Below are positions 1-8,811 of a DNA stretch of 64,000 bases, one piece after another (within the stretch, counting starts at the first letter, position 1; each line of letters opens with the position of its first letter). The stretch lies in assembly GCF_003316845.1 (NCBI RefSeq), contig NZ_QMIK01000001.1:1054001-1118000 (forward strand). Direction: 5' to 3'. The notes under the pieces are model-generated. The model ran no database searches. It was not told where the DNA came from and saw only the letters and a program-made list of their open reading frames with translations. This stretch comes from Cognataquiflexum aquatile. GTDB taxonomy: Bacteria > Bacteroidota > Bacteroidia > Cytophagales > Cyclobacteriaceae. Made by a program: the position numbers and the translations under genes.

Positions 1-878
1 GCCCCGTTTGGAAGTTCTTTCCATCGGCTTTCTATTCCTTCAAAAGGGTGGGATTTAAATGGGAAACCTTTGATTAACTCAATAAAGTCATTGCCTTGTC
101 CAATCTGGGAGGTAGAACCGAAGCCTTGGGATTTGTGCATCGTCCTACTGTCAGCGGCAATTTTGGAATAGGTTGTCCCCAACAAAGGATTGTATTCTCC
201 CACCAAAAACTTATGGTAGGTCTTTCCTTCTTCCGGTTCGTATTGTCCTCCCCAATTGTATGCATTCCAAAAGACACTTTTGGGCTGCCACACAGAGACG
301 TATTTGAGTTGCTCGGGAAATGCATTCTTGTCTGCAGCCAGTTCAAATGCCTCCACAGAAAGCATGGCTGAACTGGTATGGTGACCGTGCGTGGTACCGG
401 GAATGGTGTTGAACCTATTGAGAATTACATCAGGCTGGTACTTCCGGATAATCCAAACCACATCTGAAAGGAGTTTCTTTTTGTCCCAATTGTTGAAAGT
501 CTCGTCGGGGTTTTTACTGAATCCAAAGTCCAAAGCTCTGGTAAAAAATTGTCTGCCACCGTCAGTTTCCCTTGCTCTCAGAAGTTCCTGAGTCCGGATC
601 AAGCCAAGTTCTATACCCAATTCGCTTCCTATCAGATTTTGCCCGCCATCTCCCCTTGTCAGGGAAAGGTAAGCGACTTCAGCATGCTCGGCATTGGCCA
701 GGTAAGCAATCAATCTCGTATTCTCATCATCGGGATGGGCTGCGACAAACAATATGCGCTTGGTCTCCTGAAATCTGAGCAGTTTATGGTAAAGTTTAGA
801 AGAAGGATTTGACTGTGCAAAAATCGGAACTATGAAAAGGTAACATAAGCAAAATAGCCACCACTTTTGATTCTTCAT
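1..878 (-). CDS. PIG-L family deacetylase, C-terminus beyond window
   Basis: My reading of the minus strand from an ATG at 878 gives about 292 residues that run off the window edge. A signal peptide (residues 1-21, ending in IFAQ) is followed by the PIG-L/LmbE zinc motif AHPDDEN at about residues 47-53 and a second His cluster, THGHHT, at about 163-168. The family is zinc-dependent and removes acetyl groups from N-acetylglucosamine-type substrates, so this is probably a periplasmic or outer-membrane-facing sugar-amide hydrolase. Related Bacteroidota proteins are often around 800 residues, so most of the protein may lie outside. The family call is firm; the substrate is unknown. Confidence 0.85.
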   Translation of the reverse strand, partial: MKNQKWWLFCLCYLFIVPIFAQSNPSSKLYHKLLRFQETKRILFVAAHPDDENTRLIAYLANAEHAEVAYLSLTRGDGGQNLIGSELGIELGLIRTQELLRARETDGGRQFFTRALDFGFSKNPDETFNNWDKKKLLSDVVWIIRKYQPDVILNRFNTIPGTTHGHHTSSAMLSVEAFELAADKNAFPEQLKYVSVWQPKSVFWNAYNWGGQYEPEEGKTYHKFLVGEYNPLLGTTYSKIAADSRTMHKSQGFGSTSQIGQGNDFIELIKGFPFKSHPFEGIESRWKELPNG

Positions 879-1251
879 GTTTTTCAAAATTTGGGTAAAA
901 TGTAAGGTAAGCAATTAGCAAAAAAAACTGTTTTTTATATCAGTGGGTTTTGGTGATTGTTAAAGTATCTTAATAATTATTTTGGTTACCTGCTTCTTTG
1001 CTAGTAACCTAATTTTCTACACCAATCGAGACGGAAGACGGAAGTCAGAAGTCGGAAGTCTCTCGGAGGGACGGGATGGGTCGTATATTTCGGTTTCTTG
1101 ATATGATTTGAAGTGAGAAATCACTTACTGGGAATGAAGGCGGACATACATAATATTTATTAACTATTTCACTTGTTGTCTAAGAATTTTGATTAAGATT
1201 CATTTTCTGTTGAGGGTGTTGACTATGGACTATCGACCGAGCGCTATAAAC
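879..1251. other. Non-coding spacer with short tandem words
   Basis: No convincing reading frame is present. At 1027-1060 there is a run of related words (GAGACGGAAGAC, GGAAGTCAGAAGTC, GGAAGTC) that recurs in altered form at 28681-28730 and, in complement, at 28935-28975. A second phrase around 1218-1240 (GACTATGGACTATCGACC) resembles the phrase at 56738-56768. It separates two minus-strand genes. No terminator is obvious. Confidence 0.5.
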
Positions 1252-2406
1252 TCAATACGAATTCTTATCCTTGAAAATAGCATACCCTACGGTCCATTCA
1301 AAGAAGTCTGCCTTAAAGCCGTGTGCTTTGAGGGTGATTCCGGTAAACATTTGCCTGGAAAATCTGTACCTGATCCCCACCCTTTCATAATAGGCACTTG
1401 GTTCGTCGTTGAAATAATTCCGGTGCATGTAAACCCCAATTCCCAACGGAATGGAGAAATTCTTTTTCAGTACCCATTCTCCGGACGCGACAATGGCAAA
1501 AGAGGCTTTGTCCATAAACCCGCTCTTTTCCCAATTGCCGGGCAAAGTTCCATTGGCGGCATAAAACATATCCATACCGAGTCCATACCTGAGTTTATAT
1601 CCCCTCTGCTTGAGGTAATTGACGCTGAAGCCCCACTTCATGTAGACATCACCACCGATTTCATAATTTTTGGCTCCTGCAGAAACCCATAGATTCACAT
1701 GGCTGTTTGGAATGAATTTTGGAATATCAGACAGACTGGATTGATCAAAATATGCACGGTTGAGGGTTGACCTGAGTCCGATGGAAAATGGAATGAAATT
1801 AAGTCCGGAATTGGGCTTTTTGATTGACCCGTTGGAAAAATGTTTCAGTCCAAAAGCTGTTTCCAAATCCAGCCAAGGAGAAAGGGCATACCGCATAGTA
1901 AAACCTACGTGGACATAACCGTTTCTATAAGAACCGATAAATTGGTTAATCGGATTAGAATCAGGGTCATAGGGTTTGAAGTTAAATGCCAACCCGAAAG
2001 CTGCAAAATAACTGTAGCTCAACCTGCCTTTCAGGAAGGTTTTGGTAAACGGAAGATCCGCATAGGCATAAACAGCGTTCGGTTTGCCGATATAGTCATT
2101 TTTGAACGTGGCGGTATAAAGTCCAAAACCATAAGTCGGATACTTGTAAATCCGATTATAAAGATTCTTTCTGGTATTCTTAAAGCCAAGACGGAGATCC
2201 AGAGCGGTATAGTTCAACCCGTTGTTGATGAATTCCCCCCAATCGGTGTTTTTGGGAATCATCGGACCTGTCTCAAACAACAGGCTAAGATTTTTCTGGA
2301 ATTTTGGATTACGGGCAGTAGAATCTAAAGATGACGATGCATTGGCAAACCAGACAGGAAAAATCATCAGGAAAATCAATCCGCTGACCAATCGATTTGA
2401 AGGCAT
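1252..2406 (-). CDS. Acyloxyacyl hydrolase / PagL-like outer-membrane lipid A deacylase
   Basis: This 384-residue protein has an N-terminal signal peptide (about residues 1-23) and alternating aromatic beta-strands typical of an outer-membrane barrel. The key clue is the block LKHFSNGSIKKPNSG around residues 187-201. It matches the PagL active-site strand with adjacent His189 and Ser191 followed by an Asn/Pro/Gly turn. PagL family enzymes release the 3-O-linked acyl chain from lipid A in the outer membrane. The protein is roughly twice the length of proteobacterial PagL, as is usual in Bacteroidota. The catalytic Glu was not pinned down. It lies downstream of a terminator and appears monocistronic. 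Confidence 0.7.
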   Translation of the reverse strand: MPSNRLVSGLIFLMIFPVWFANASSSLDSTARNPKFQKNLSLLFETGPMIPKNTDWGEFINNGLNYTALDLRLGFKNTRKNLYNRIYKYPTYGFGLYTATFKNDYIGKPNAVYAYADLPFTKTFLKGRLSYSYFAAFGLAFNFKPYDPDSNPINQFIGSYRNGYVHVGFTMRYALSPWLDLETAFGLKHFSNGSIKKPNSGLNFIPFSIGLRSTLNRAYFDQSSLSDIPKFIPNSHVNLWVSAGAKNYEIGGDVYMKWGFSVNYLKQRGYKLRYGLGMDMFYAANGTLPGNWEKSGFMDKASFAIVASGEWVLKKNFSIPLGIGVYMHRNYFNDEPSAYYERVGIRYRFSRQMFTGITLKAHGFKADFFEWTVGYAIFKDKNSY

Positions 2407-2482
2407 TTTTAGAAAGAAGTTTTTGTTTGGGTGTTCAAAAATGACTATTTAATCGGAGTAAACAAAATGGATTGGCACCAAC

Positions 2483-2508
2483 AAAAAAAACCGCCATTTC
2501 TGGCGGTT
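2483..2508 (-). terminator. Rho-independent terminator of the TPR gene
   Basis: A perfect 8-bp stem (AACCGCCA / TGGCGGTT, loop TTTC) is followed on the minus strand by a run of U. It sits about 30 bp beyond the stop of the TPR gene. Confidence 0.85.
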
Positions 2509-2535
2509 TCCTTTCTTATTTTTAGAGGGGGAAAA

Positions 2536-3744
2536 TTACTTTTCCATCCAATCGGCACCTAATTTGGCAACCAGCATTTTGTTGTATTTTTCAACCTCTG
2601 CGGTGTTTTTCAATCTCACATGGACATTGTACAAAATTTCCATGATCTCCACATTGTCAGGCTTCAGAGACAATCCTTTTTCGAAATAAGGAACTGCTTC
2701 GGCATAAAGACCTTCCGCTTGTTTGGTCATCGTAGGAGCATTTTTCTCCCATTCCGCATCAGACAAATCATTGATTTTAGACAAAATTGCTTTGGCCTGT
2801 TCCAAGTAGATTGCACCTGTATAGTAATTGCCTTCAAAGAAGTTTGGATCAGCGACTACAGATTTTTTGTATTCTACCAAAGCACCGTCCATATCTCCTG
2901 ATTGCTCCAAGAGGTAACCGTATCTCAACAACAAACCAGGATTGTTTGGATCAGCAGCCAAAGCTGTTTTTACAGAAGCCATTGCCTCATCCATTTTGTT
3001 CATTTGAAGCAACAACTGTACTTCAAACTCAGAAAGGGTTTTGTCATCCGGATAATCAGCCCTGGCGCGGGTTACATATTTGTAAGCCTCTTCAGGATTC
3101 TTGTCTTCTGAACTGATAATTTGGATCAATAGATAATAGGAGCTTAGCTTGTTATATTCTTTGATCTCAATCAGTTTTTTGAATTGCTTCTTTGCATCTT
3201 CATATTTACCAAGGTCGTTGGCAATATAGCCTGCATTGAATGAAGAGGTCGTATCTGTCGGATCAATGTCAGACATCAGGTTGAAGAACTCATAAGCCAT
3301 TTCCATGTCCTCATTTTCGTAAGTCGTAAGGGCTTTCTCAAATGCGGCATTTTTTAAGGTTCTGATAGAGTAAGGCTTAAAGTTCTCAGGAAGATCAGGA
3401 ATTTCTTCCTTGTATACTTCCTTGCCAATTTTACTTTCTTTATCGTTTCCTGACATTTCCATGGCCTTGGTAAACTGTGCAAGTGCCGCCCTACCTGTCT
3501 CTACAGTAGAGGCTACATTGGAAGAATCCTGACCGAATTTTTTTGTCAAAATTCTGGCTTTGAGTAGTGGAGTTTCCGGGTTATCCTTGGTTTCCGGATT
3601 TTCTAGCGCTGCATCAATCTCCGTTAGGGCGACTTCAAGATCTCCTTTTTTGAAGTTCTTTTCGGCTGAGCTGACGACTTTCTTCTGGGCAAAAGCACCT
3701 GACGCAATTGCGACCAATGCCAATGATAAGATTACCTTTTTCAT
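2536..3744 (-). CDS. Secreted tetratricopeptide-repeat protein
   Basis: This 402-residue protein has a clean signal peptide (residues 1-19, ending GAFAQ). The rest is helical with recognisable TPR spacing. Examples are the segments around residues 150-190 (FNAGYIANDLGKYEDAKKQF), 270-300 (LLLRYGYLLEQSGDMDGAL) and 355-390 (ALPYFEKGLSLKPDN-like). TPRs are protein-protein interaction scaffolds. Its place is probably the periplasm, and no partner can be named. It lies 57 bp downstream of gyrA on the same strand and ends in a strong terminator, so it may be the last gene of a gyrA transcript. Family call is firm, function unknown. Confidence 0.8.
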   Translation of the reverse strand: MKKVILSLALVAIASGAFAQKKVVSSAEKNFKKGDLEVALTEIDAALENPETKDNPETPLLKARILTKKFGQDSSNVASTVETGRAALAQFTKAMEMSGNDKESKIGKEVYKEEIPDLPENFKPYSIRTLKNAAFEKALTTYENEDMEMAYEFFNLMSDIDPTDTTSSFNAGYIANDLGKYEDAKKQFKKLIEIKEYNKLSSYYLLIQIISSEDKNPEEAYKYVTRARADYPDDKTLSEFEVQLLLQMNKMDEAMASVKTALAADPNNPGLLLRYGYLLEQSGDMDGALVEYKKSVVADPNFFEGNYYTGAIYLEQAKAILSKINDLSDAEWEKNAPTMTKQAEGLYAEAVPYFEKGLSLKPDNVEIMEILYNVHVRLKNTAEVEKYNKMLVAKLGADWMEK

Positions 3745-3801
3745 TTGTTTTCTTTTTTGCTAATTATTTGGTTCTGTATTGGTTCAATTATAAGTTTTGG
3801 A

Positions 3802-6282
3802 TTATGATTCTGGTGCAATTTCAACCTCCTCGTCTTCTTCCCTAGTGATTTTTTCGACTGACGAAATCTCATCACTTTCGCTTAATTTGATCAACCTCAC
3901 CCCTTGTGTAGCCCTTCCCATCACTCTCAATTCCGACACAGGAGTCCTGATTGTAATTCCTGATTTATTGATGATCATCAGGTCATCACTGTCTACCACT
4001 TCCTTGATAGCGACAAGATATCCCGTTTTGTCTGTGATGTTCATGGCTTTTACACCCTTTCCTCCACGGTTGGTAATCCTGTATTCTTCTATCAGGGACC
4101 GCTTTCCATAGCCTTTTTGTGAAACTACCAAAAGCGTCGCATCTTCCCTCGCAGCACATACCATGCCAACCACTTCGTCGTTAACATCCGTTAACGTTAT
4201 TGCCTTAACCCCGGTAGCCGTCCTACCCATAGGCCGTACTGTAGACTCATGGAAATGGACCGCCCTGCCTGATTTGGCCGCAATGATGATATGGGAATCG
4301 CCTGTGGTCATTTCTACCCTGAGCAACTGGTCTTCATCCCTGATATTCAGGGCGATAATTCCATTTGTCCTTGGGCGTGAATACTGTTCCAAAGTCGTTT
4401 TTTTGATAATCCCATTCTTGGTGACCATCACAAGGTAGTTGTTGGTGATATAATCTATATCGTTCAAATCCCCTACCTGAATGATTGACCTTATTTTATC
4501 TTCTGGTGTTATATTGATCAAATTCTGTATCGGTCTTCCCTTGGTTGCTTTGGCACCTTCAGGAATCGCATAGGTTTTAAGCCAGAATAATTTACCTAGA
4601 TCGGTAAAAATCAACAGGTAATTATGGGTGGAAGCTGTAAACAGGTATTCTGTCCAATCGTCTTCCTTGGTAATGGCACCCCTTGAACCAACTCCTCCTC
4701 TACCCTGTGACCTGTATTCCGTCAATGCTGTCCTTTTGATATAACCCTGGTGGGAAACGGTAATGATTACCTCCTCATTTGGAATCATGTCTTCATAGCT
4801 GAAATCTTCGGCGTTGTGCTCGATGGTCGTCCTCCTGGCATCATTGTACCGGTCTTTGATTTCATTGAGTTCGTCCTTAATGATCTGCATCCTACGCTCT
4901 TCACTTCCCAAAATGTCTTTAAGGTCAATAATCAAAGTCATGATCTCATTGTACTCATCCTGGATTTTCTCTCTTTCCATGCCGGTAAGACGCTGCAAAC
5001 GCATGTCCAAAATGGCGCGTGCCTGAATCTCGCTCAGGCTGAATCTTTCCATCAAGCCATTCCTGGCTGTTTCAGGGTCCCTTGAACTCCTGATCAGAGA
5101 AATCACTTCATCCAAGTGGTCCAATGCAATCAGATAACCTTCCAAGATGTGGGCTCTCTTTTCTGCTTCCCTCAGTTCGTATTCTGTCCTTCTGATGACC
5201 ACTTCATGCCTGTGATTGACATAGTGGAAAATCATATCCTTCAGGTTCAGGGTCTGTGGACGTCCTTTGACAAGGGCCACGTTGTTGACCGAAAAAGAAG
5301 TCATCAACTGCGTCTGCTTGTAGAGGTTGTTCAATACCACACTTGATATCGCGTCTCTCTTCAACTCATACACAATCCTCATTCCCTGACGGTCAGATTC
5401 GTCCCTGATGGCTGAGATGCCGTCTATTTTCTTTTCATTGATCAAAGCGGCAGTCTTCTCGATCATATTGGCCTTATTGACCAAATAGGGGATCTCAGAG
5501 ATGATGATGGCTTCCCTGCCGTTGTCTTTGGTTTCGATTTCTGCTTTGCCTCTTACGACTACACGGCCACGTCCTGTTTCAAAAGCTGCTTTTACCCCGT
5601 TATAACCATAAATTATGCCTCCTGTAGGAAAATCAGGGGCAATGATAAATTCCATGAGTTCAGCAATGGTGATGTCCCTGTTGTCGATAAAAGCGATGAT
5701 ACCGCTGACAACTTCACCTAAGTTATGGGGGGCCATATTGGTGGCCATACCCACTGCAATCCCGGATGTACCGTTCAATAGAAGTGCCGGGATTTTAGCA
5801 GGCAATACAACCGGTTCCTTCAAGGAATCATCAAAATTGAACTGAAAATCAACCGTTTCCTTATTGATATCAATCAGCAACTCTTCCGCAATTCTTTTGA
5901 GCCTGGCTTCGGTATATCGCATCGCAGCAGGATTATCTCCATCGACGGAACCGAAGTTGCCCTGGCCGTCCACCAAAGGGTATCTGAGGGACCAAGGCTG
6001 GGCCATTCTGACCATGGTCTCGTATACAGCAGAGTCACCATGCGGGTGGTACTTACCCAATACTTCTCCAACTATTCTTGCAGATTTTTTGTAGGGTTTG
6101 TTATGCATCACACCCAATTCCTGCATACCAAAAAGTATCCTTCTGTGAACAGGCTTAAGGCCATCTCTTACATCAGGTAAAGCTCTTGAAACAATGACTG
6201 ACATCGAATAATCGATGTACGCTCCTCTCATTTCATCCTCAATATTAATGGGGATTATATTCTCGTTTTCTCCTTGCGCCAT
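3802..6282 (-). CDS. gyrA: DNA gyrase subunit A
   Basis: The 826-residue length and the whole N-terminal breakage-reunion domain are canonical. The quinolone-pocket sequence [17 protein letters not shown] has Ser84 and Glu88 at the positions of E. coli Ser83 and Asp87. The catalytic Tyr is Y123 in AMRYTEARL. The C-terminal half carries six-bladed beta-pinwheel repeats. The usual GyrA box QRRGGKG reads QGRGGVG, a relaxed version, so assignment to gyrase rather than topoisomerase IV rests on overall similarity and length. With GyrB it introduces negative supercoils using ATP. The C-terminus is acidic ([12 protein letters not shown]). Confidence 0.95.
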   Translation of the reverse strand: MAQGENENIIPINIEDEMRGAYIDYSMSVIVSRALPDVRDGLKPVHRRILFGMQELGVMHNKPYKKSARIVGEVLGKYHPHGDSAVYETMVRMAQPWSLRYPLVDGQGNFGSVDGDNPAAMRYTEARLKRIAEELLIDINKETVDFQFNFDDSLKEPVVLPAKIPALLLNGTSGIAVGMATNMAPHNLGEVVSGIIAFIDNRDITIAELMEFIIAPDFPTGGIIYGYNGVKAAFETGRGRVVVRGKAEIETKDNGREAIIISEIPYLVNKANMIEKTAALINEKKIDGISAIRDESDRQGMRIVYELKRDAISSVVLNNLYKQTQLMTSFSVNNVALVKGRPQTLNLKDMIFHYVNHRHEVVIRRTEYELREAEKRAHILEGYLIALDHLDEVISLIRSSRDPETARNGLMERFSLSEIQARAILDMRLQRLTGMEREKIQDEYNEIMTLIIDLKDILGSEERRMQIIKDELNEIKDRYNDARRTTIEHNAEDFSYEDMIPNEEVIITVSHQGYIKRTALTEYRSQGRGGVGSRGAITKEDDWTEYLFTASTHNYLLIFTDLGKLFWLKTYAIPEGAKATKGRPIQNLINITPEDKIRSIIQVGDLNDIDYITNNYLVMVTKNGIIKKTTLEQYSRPRTNGIIALNIRDEDQLLRVEMTTGDSHIIIAAKSGRAVHFHESTVRPMGRTATGVKAITLTDVNDEVVGMVCAAREDATLLVVSQKGYGKRSLIEEYRITNRGGKGVKAMNITDKTGYLVAIKEVVDSDDLMIINKSGITIRTPVSELRVMGRATQGVRLIKLSESDEISSVEKITREEDEEVEIAPES

Positions 6283-6374
6283 ATTTTAAAAGGTGATCAA
6301 TAAGCCTGCAAGTTAATAAAAAGAATACGGTTTTAAAAAGGTAAACCAATCTTGGGGAAGCTTTTGATTTGGCC

Positions 6375-7361
6375 TCAATACCACTGTCCTACCCTACGGT
6401 TTTGTTGGTGGAAAATCGAGCTTCCCCTATACTCCACTCCGCCGTGTAAGTGCTTCATTACTACCCCGCAACCGGGTACTTTGCACCTCTTTGTACTTGG
6501 CAGGCTGATCGAAAGTCCAAACTGTGCAAAAAAAAGATTTTGACCGATGGTTTGAAATTCTTCCGGAATTTCTGTCTGATAATTGTAGTTTCGGAATTCG
6601 GCACCGGTTTTAACAAAAAACTTGGTGTATTCCGAAAATTCTTTTTCCACCCTTAACGCAATATTGAAAAAAGACTGGTTGTCTGTATTAATCAAAGGAT
6701 CAAAGTTTTTTCTCATGTAGACATTTCCAAATTCACTTTCAGCGATAAACCTCCAAGGATAAATCTGCCGGATCCTCTGGTTTTTTTCCGACTGCATCAT
6801 GATATTGTTCGAATCAAATGCCCTGTATTTCCATTGCAAAAACTTAGCCCTCTTGTTGGCATCGTATAACACCAATCCTATGGACCCAAAAGCCCGGTCC
6901 AACGTATAACTTTGCTGCTGAAACTGAAACTCAAAATCTCCGGACCGGAGGTTATCCATCTGCCCAAATTCCCTTCCATAACCCGCACCGAGGGTCAGGG
7001 TATTGAAAAGGTTGATTTTTACAGCTGCATTGATCGGTACGGCAAAGTTATTTCTCGAAAAAGTAAGGGTATCATCGGCTGTGACTTGCTGGGGAACTTC
7101 AATGTTCTGAAATTGGGAGATGGGGTACAGGGATGGTGACAGGGAGGTAAAAACCATTTCATTCATATGGAAAGCCCCTCCGGTAAAAATTTCAAAACTG
7201 AAATTTCCCATGGCATTTCTGACGACATTCCCAATATTGCTTTGGCTCTTTCTTGTTTTGGATTTGGCTTTGGAATCTATACCAAAAATATCTTCATCCT
7301 GTGCCTGGGCAAATTGGAAGCCCAACAACAATATTCCAAACAGCGCAATTAATTTCTTCAT
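6375..7361 (-). CDS. Putative outer-membrane beta-barrel protein with Cys/His tail
   Basis: This 328-residue protein begins with a signal peptide (about 1-20, FAQAQ). A charged linker follows, then a long stretch of amphipathic aromatic strands consistent with a beta-barrel. The final 40 residues are unusual: Cys293-x4-Cys298-x5-His304-x-His306, then GGVEYRG and a basic end. This tail could bind metal or act at the surface. It is upstream of gyrA on the same strand with a 92-bp gap. I recognise the general layout from Bacteroidota genomes but cannot assign a function. Confidence 0.6.
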   Translation of the reverse strand: MKKLIALFGILLLGFQFAQAQDEDIFGIDSKAKSKTRKSQSNIGNVVRNAMGNFSFEIFTGGAFHMNEMVFTSLSPSLYPISQFQNIEVPQQVTADDTLTFSRNNFAVPINAAVKINLFNTLTLGAGYGREFGQMDNLRSGDFEFQFQQQSYTLDRAFGSIGLVLYDANKRAKFLQWKYRAFDSNNIMMQSEKNQRIRQIYPWRFIAESEFGNVYMRKNFDPLINTDNQSFFNIALRVEKEFSEYTKFFVKTGAEFRNYNYQTEIPEEFQTIGQNLFFAQFGLSISLPSTKRCKVPGCGVVMKHLHGGVEYRGSSIFHQQNRRVGQWY

Positions 7362-7403
7362 ACGGATAATAACGAAACCGAAATTAAAAACAATACCTTG
7401 ATT

Positions 7404-7437
7404 AAAACAAAAAAGGCCTCCAATATTGGAAGCCTTT
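7404..7437 (-). terminator. Rho-independent terminator
   Basis: The stem AAAGGCTTCCAA / TTGGAGGCCTTT has one mismatch. On the minus strand it is followed by TTTTTTGTTTT. It lies just after the stop of the 7459-7953 gene. Confidence 0.8.
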
Positions 7438-7458
7438 CGGTTTTGCTGACTCTAAATA

Positions 7459-7953
7459 TTACACTTTCCCTACTCCTGATGCCCGTTTTTCTTTGAGTTC
7501 GGTAATCAGGGCATTGATTTTTTCATTCAAACTTGGATCTGCGCTCTTTGCTTTCATGATTTTGTTATAGGTCGCTGCCCCCAATTTCTCGGGATCTTTG
7601 ATGAATTCGACTTTGTAATTTTTCACAGACTCCCCCAAGGAATCCATAAAATCCTGGATTTTCTGAAAAGCAGCTTTCTCCTCTTCTGTAATCTTTACCT
7701 CTGCCAATTTTTCTTCATTACCCCAAGCAGCCTTGATCTCATTGTACCTTCCTGCTCCGCCGAGGGTCGAATCGCTTTTAATCATCTCCACCAATTCTTT
7801 CTGCTTTTCAGCCAAAAAGTTGGATACAGATTCTTCCATCGTAGCAAATTTCAAAATTTCCTCTTCAGTCACCTCTTCTGTCGCCTCTTGTGCGAAGGAA
7901 TTAAAATTTATCAATCCGGTAATCAGGAATGCCAATACGAATAATCTTTTCAT
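7459..7953 (-). CDS. Small secreted helical protein of unknown function
   Basis: I take the ATG at 7953 because it is followed at once by a signal peptide (MKRLFVLAFLITGL...SFAQ). The frame is open upstream to 8013, but that adds no signal-like sequence. The mature part of about 140 residues is acidic and entirely helical. It holds two similar halves, one with RYNEIKAAW and one with TYNKIMKAKSADPSL, which suggests internal duplication. It resembles the DUF4168 type loosely; this is a weak comparison. It has its own terminator and is probably monocistronic. Probable periplasmic location. Confidence 0.6.
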   Translation of the reverse strand: MKRLFVLAFLITGLINFNSFAQEATEEVTEEEILKFATMEESVSNFLAEKQKELVEMIKSDSTLGGAGRYNEIKAAWGNEEKLAEVKITEEEKAAFQKIQDFMDSLGESVKNYKVEFIKDPEKLGAATYNKIMKAKSADPSLNEKINALITELKEKRASGVGKV

Positions 7954-8104
7954 CTTTAAATGGTTTTGGTTAGTATTTATTGTGAATGATATTCCAATAA
8001 ACGTGCTAACCACCTTGATTACAACAATAACAGTCCTAAAAATGCTATAAAAAATGTTAAGTGGAATATATCTTTTATAAAAGGAAATTGGACATTTGCC
8101 TCAT

Positions 8105-8755
8105 TCAAAGACTTTTGAGTTCATGAATGGTCTGAATCGGATCCGTCGCCGAAAACACAAAATTTCCTGCAACCAACACATCCGCTCCTTCTGCGATCAG
8201 CAATGGGGCGTTTTTCAGGTTTACTCCCCCGTCGATTTCTATCAGGGTGGAAGTTCCTCTTTTATAGATCAATGATTTCAGCTGTGACACCTTTTGGTAG
8301 GTATGTTCGATAAATTTTTGGGCCCCAAAACCCGGATTGACTGACATCACACAGACAAGGTCTATGTCCTGAATGATTTCCTCCAACATGCTGACAGGAG
8401 TATGTGGATTGATCGCGACACCTGCCTTGCAACCGAGGGCTTTGATGGCCTGTAAAGTCCGATGAAGGTGGTTGCAGGCCTCCAAATGCACCGAAATGAT
8501 GTGTGCTCCGGCTTTTTGGAAAGCTTCCAGATACCTATCAGGATCCACTATCATCAGATGCACATCCAAAGGTTTTGTGGCATGCTTATGAATCGCTTCG
8601 GTAACAGGAATTCCAAACGAAATATTGGGTACAAAAACACCGTCCATGATGTCCACATGGATATAGTCTGCCTTAGAGGCATTGAGCATTTCTACTTCTT
8701 TCTGGAGATTGGCAAAATCAGCCGCAAGTACGGAAGGTGCAATTTGGACAGGCAT
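8105..8755 (-). CDS. rpe: Ribulose-phosphate 3-epimerase
   Basis: Starting at the ATG at 8755 gives 216 residues, the normal size. A TTG at 8785 would add ten residues that are not typical. The sequence opens with the family's IAPSVLAADFANLQKE block. It carries the metal and catalytic sites HVDIMDGVFVPN and DVHLMIVDP, the VMSVNPGFGAQKFI loop and the IDGGVN phosphate-binding segment. This cytosolic TIM-barrel enzyme interconverts ribulose 5-phosphate and xylulose 5-phosphate in the pentose phosphate pathway. It is downstream of an exported protease gene with a 56-bp gap. Confidence 0.95.
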   Translation of the reverse strand: MPVQIAPSVLAADFANLQKEVEMLNASKADYIHVDIMDGVFVPNISFGIPVTEAIHKHATKPLDVHLMIVDPDRYLEAFQKAGAHIISVHLEACNHLHRTLQAIKALGCKAGVAINPHTPVSMLEEIIQDIDLVCVMSVNPGFGAQKFIEHTYQKVSQLKSLIYKRGTSTLIEIDGGVNLKNAPLLIAEGADVLVAGNFVFSATDPIQTIHELKSL

Positions 8756-8811
8756 GGATGGATTTGGTTTTGGAATCGCCTGCAAAGGAAATAAAAAAAT
8801 AACTTCGCCCC

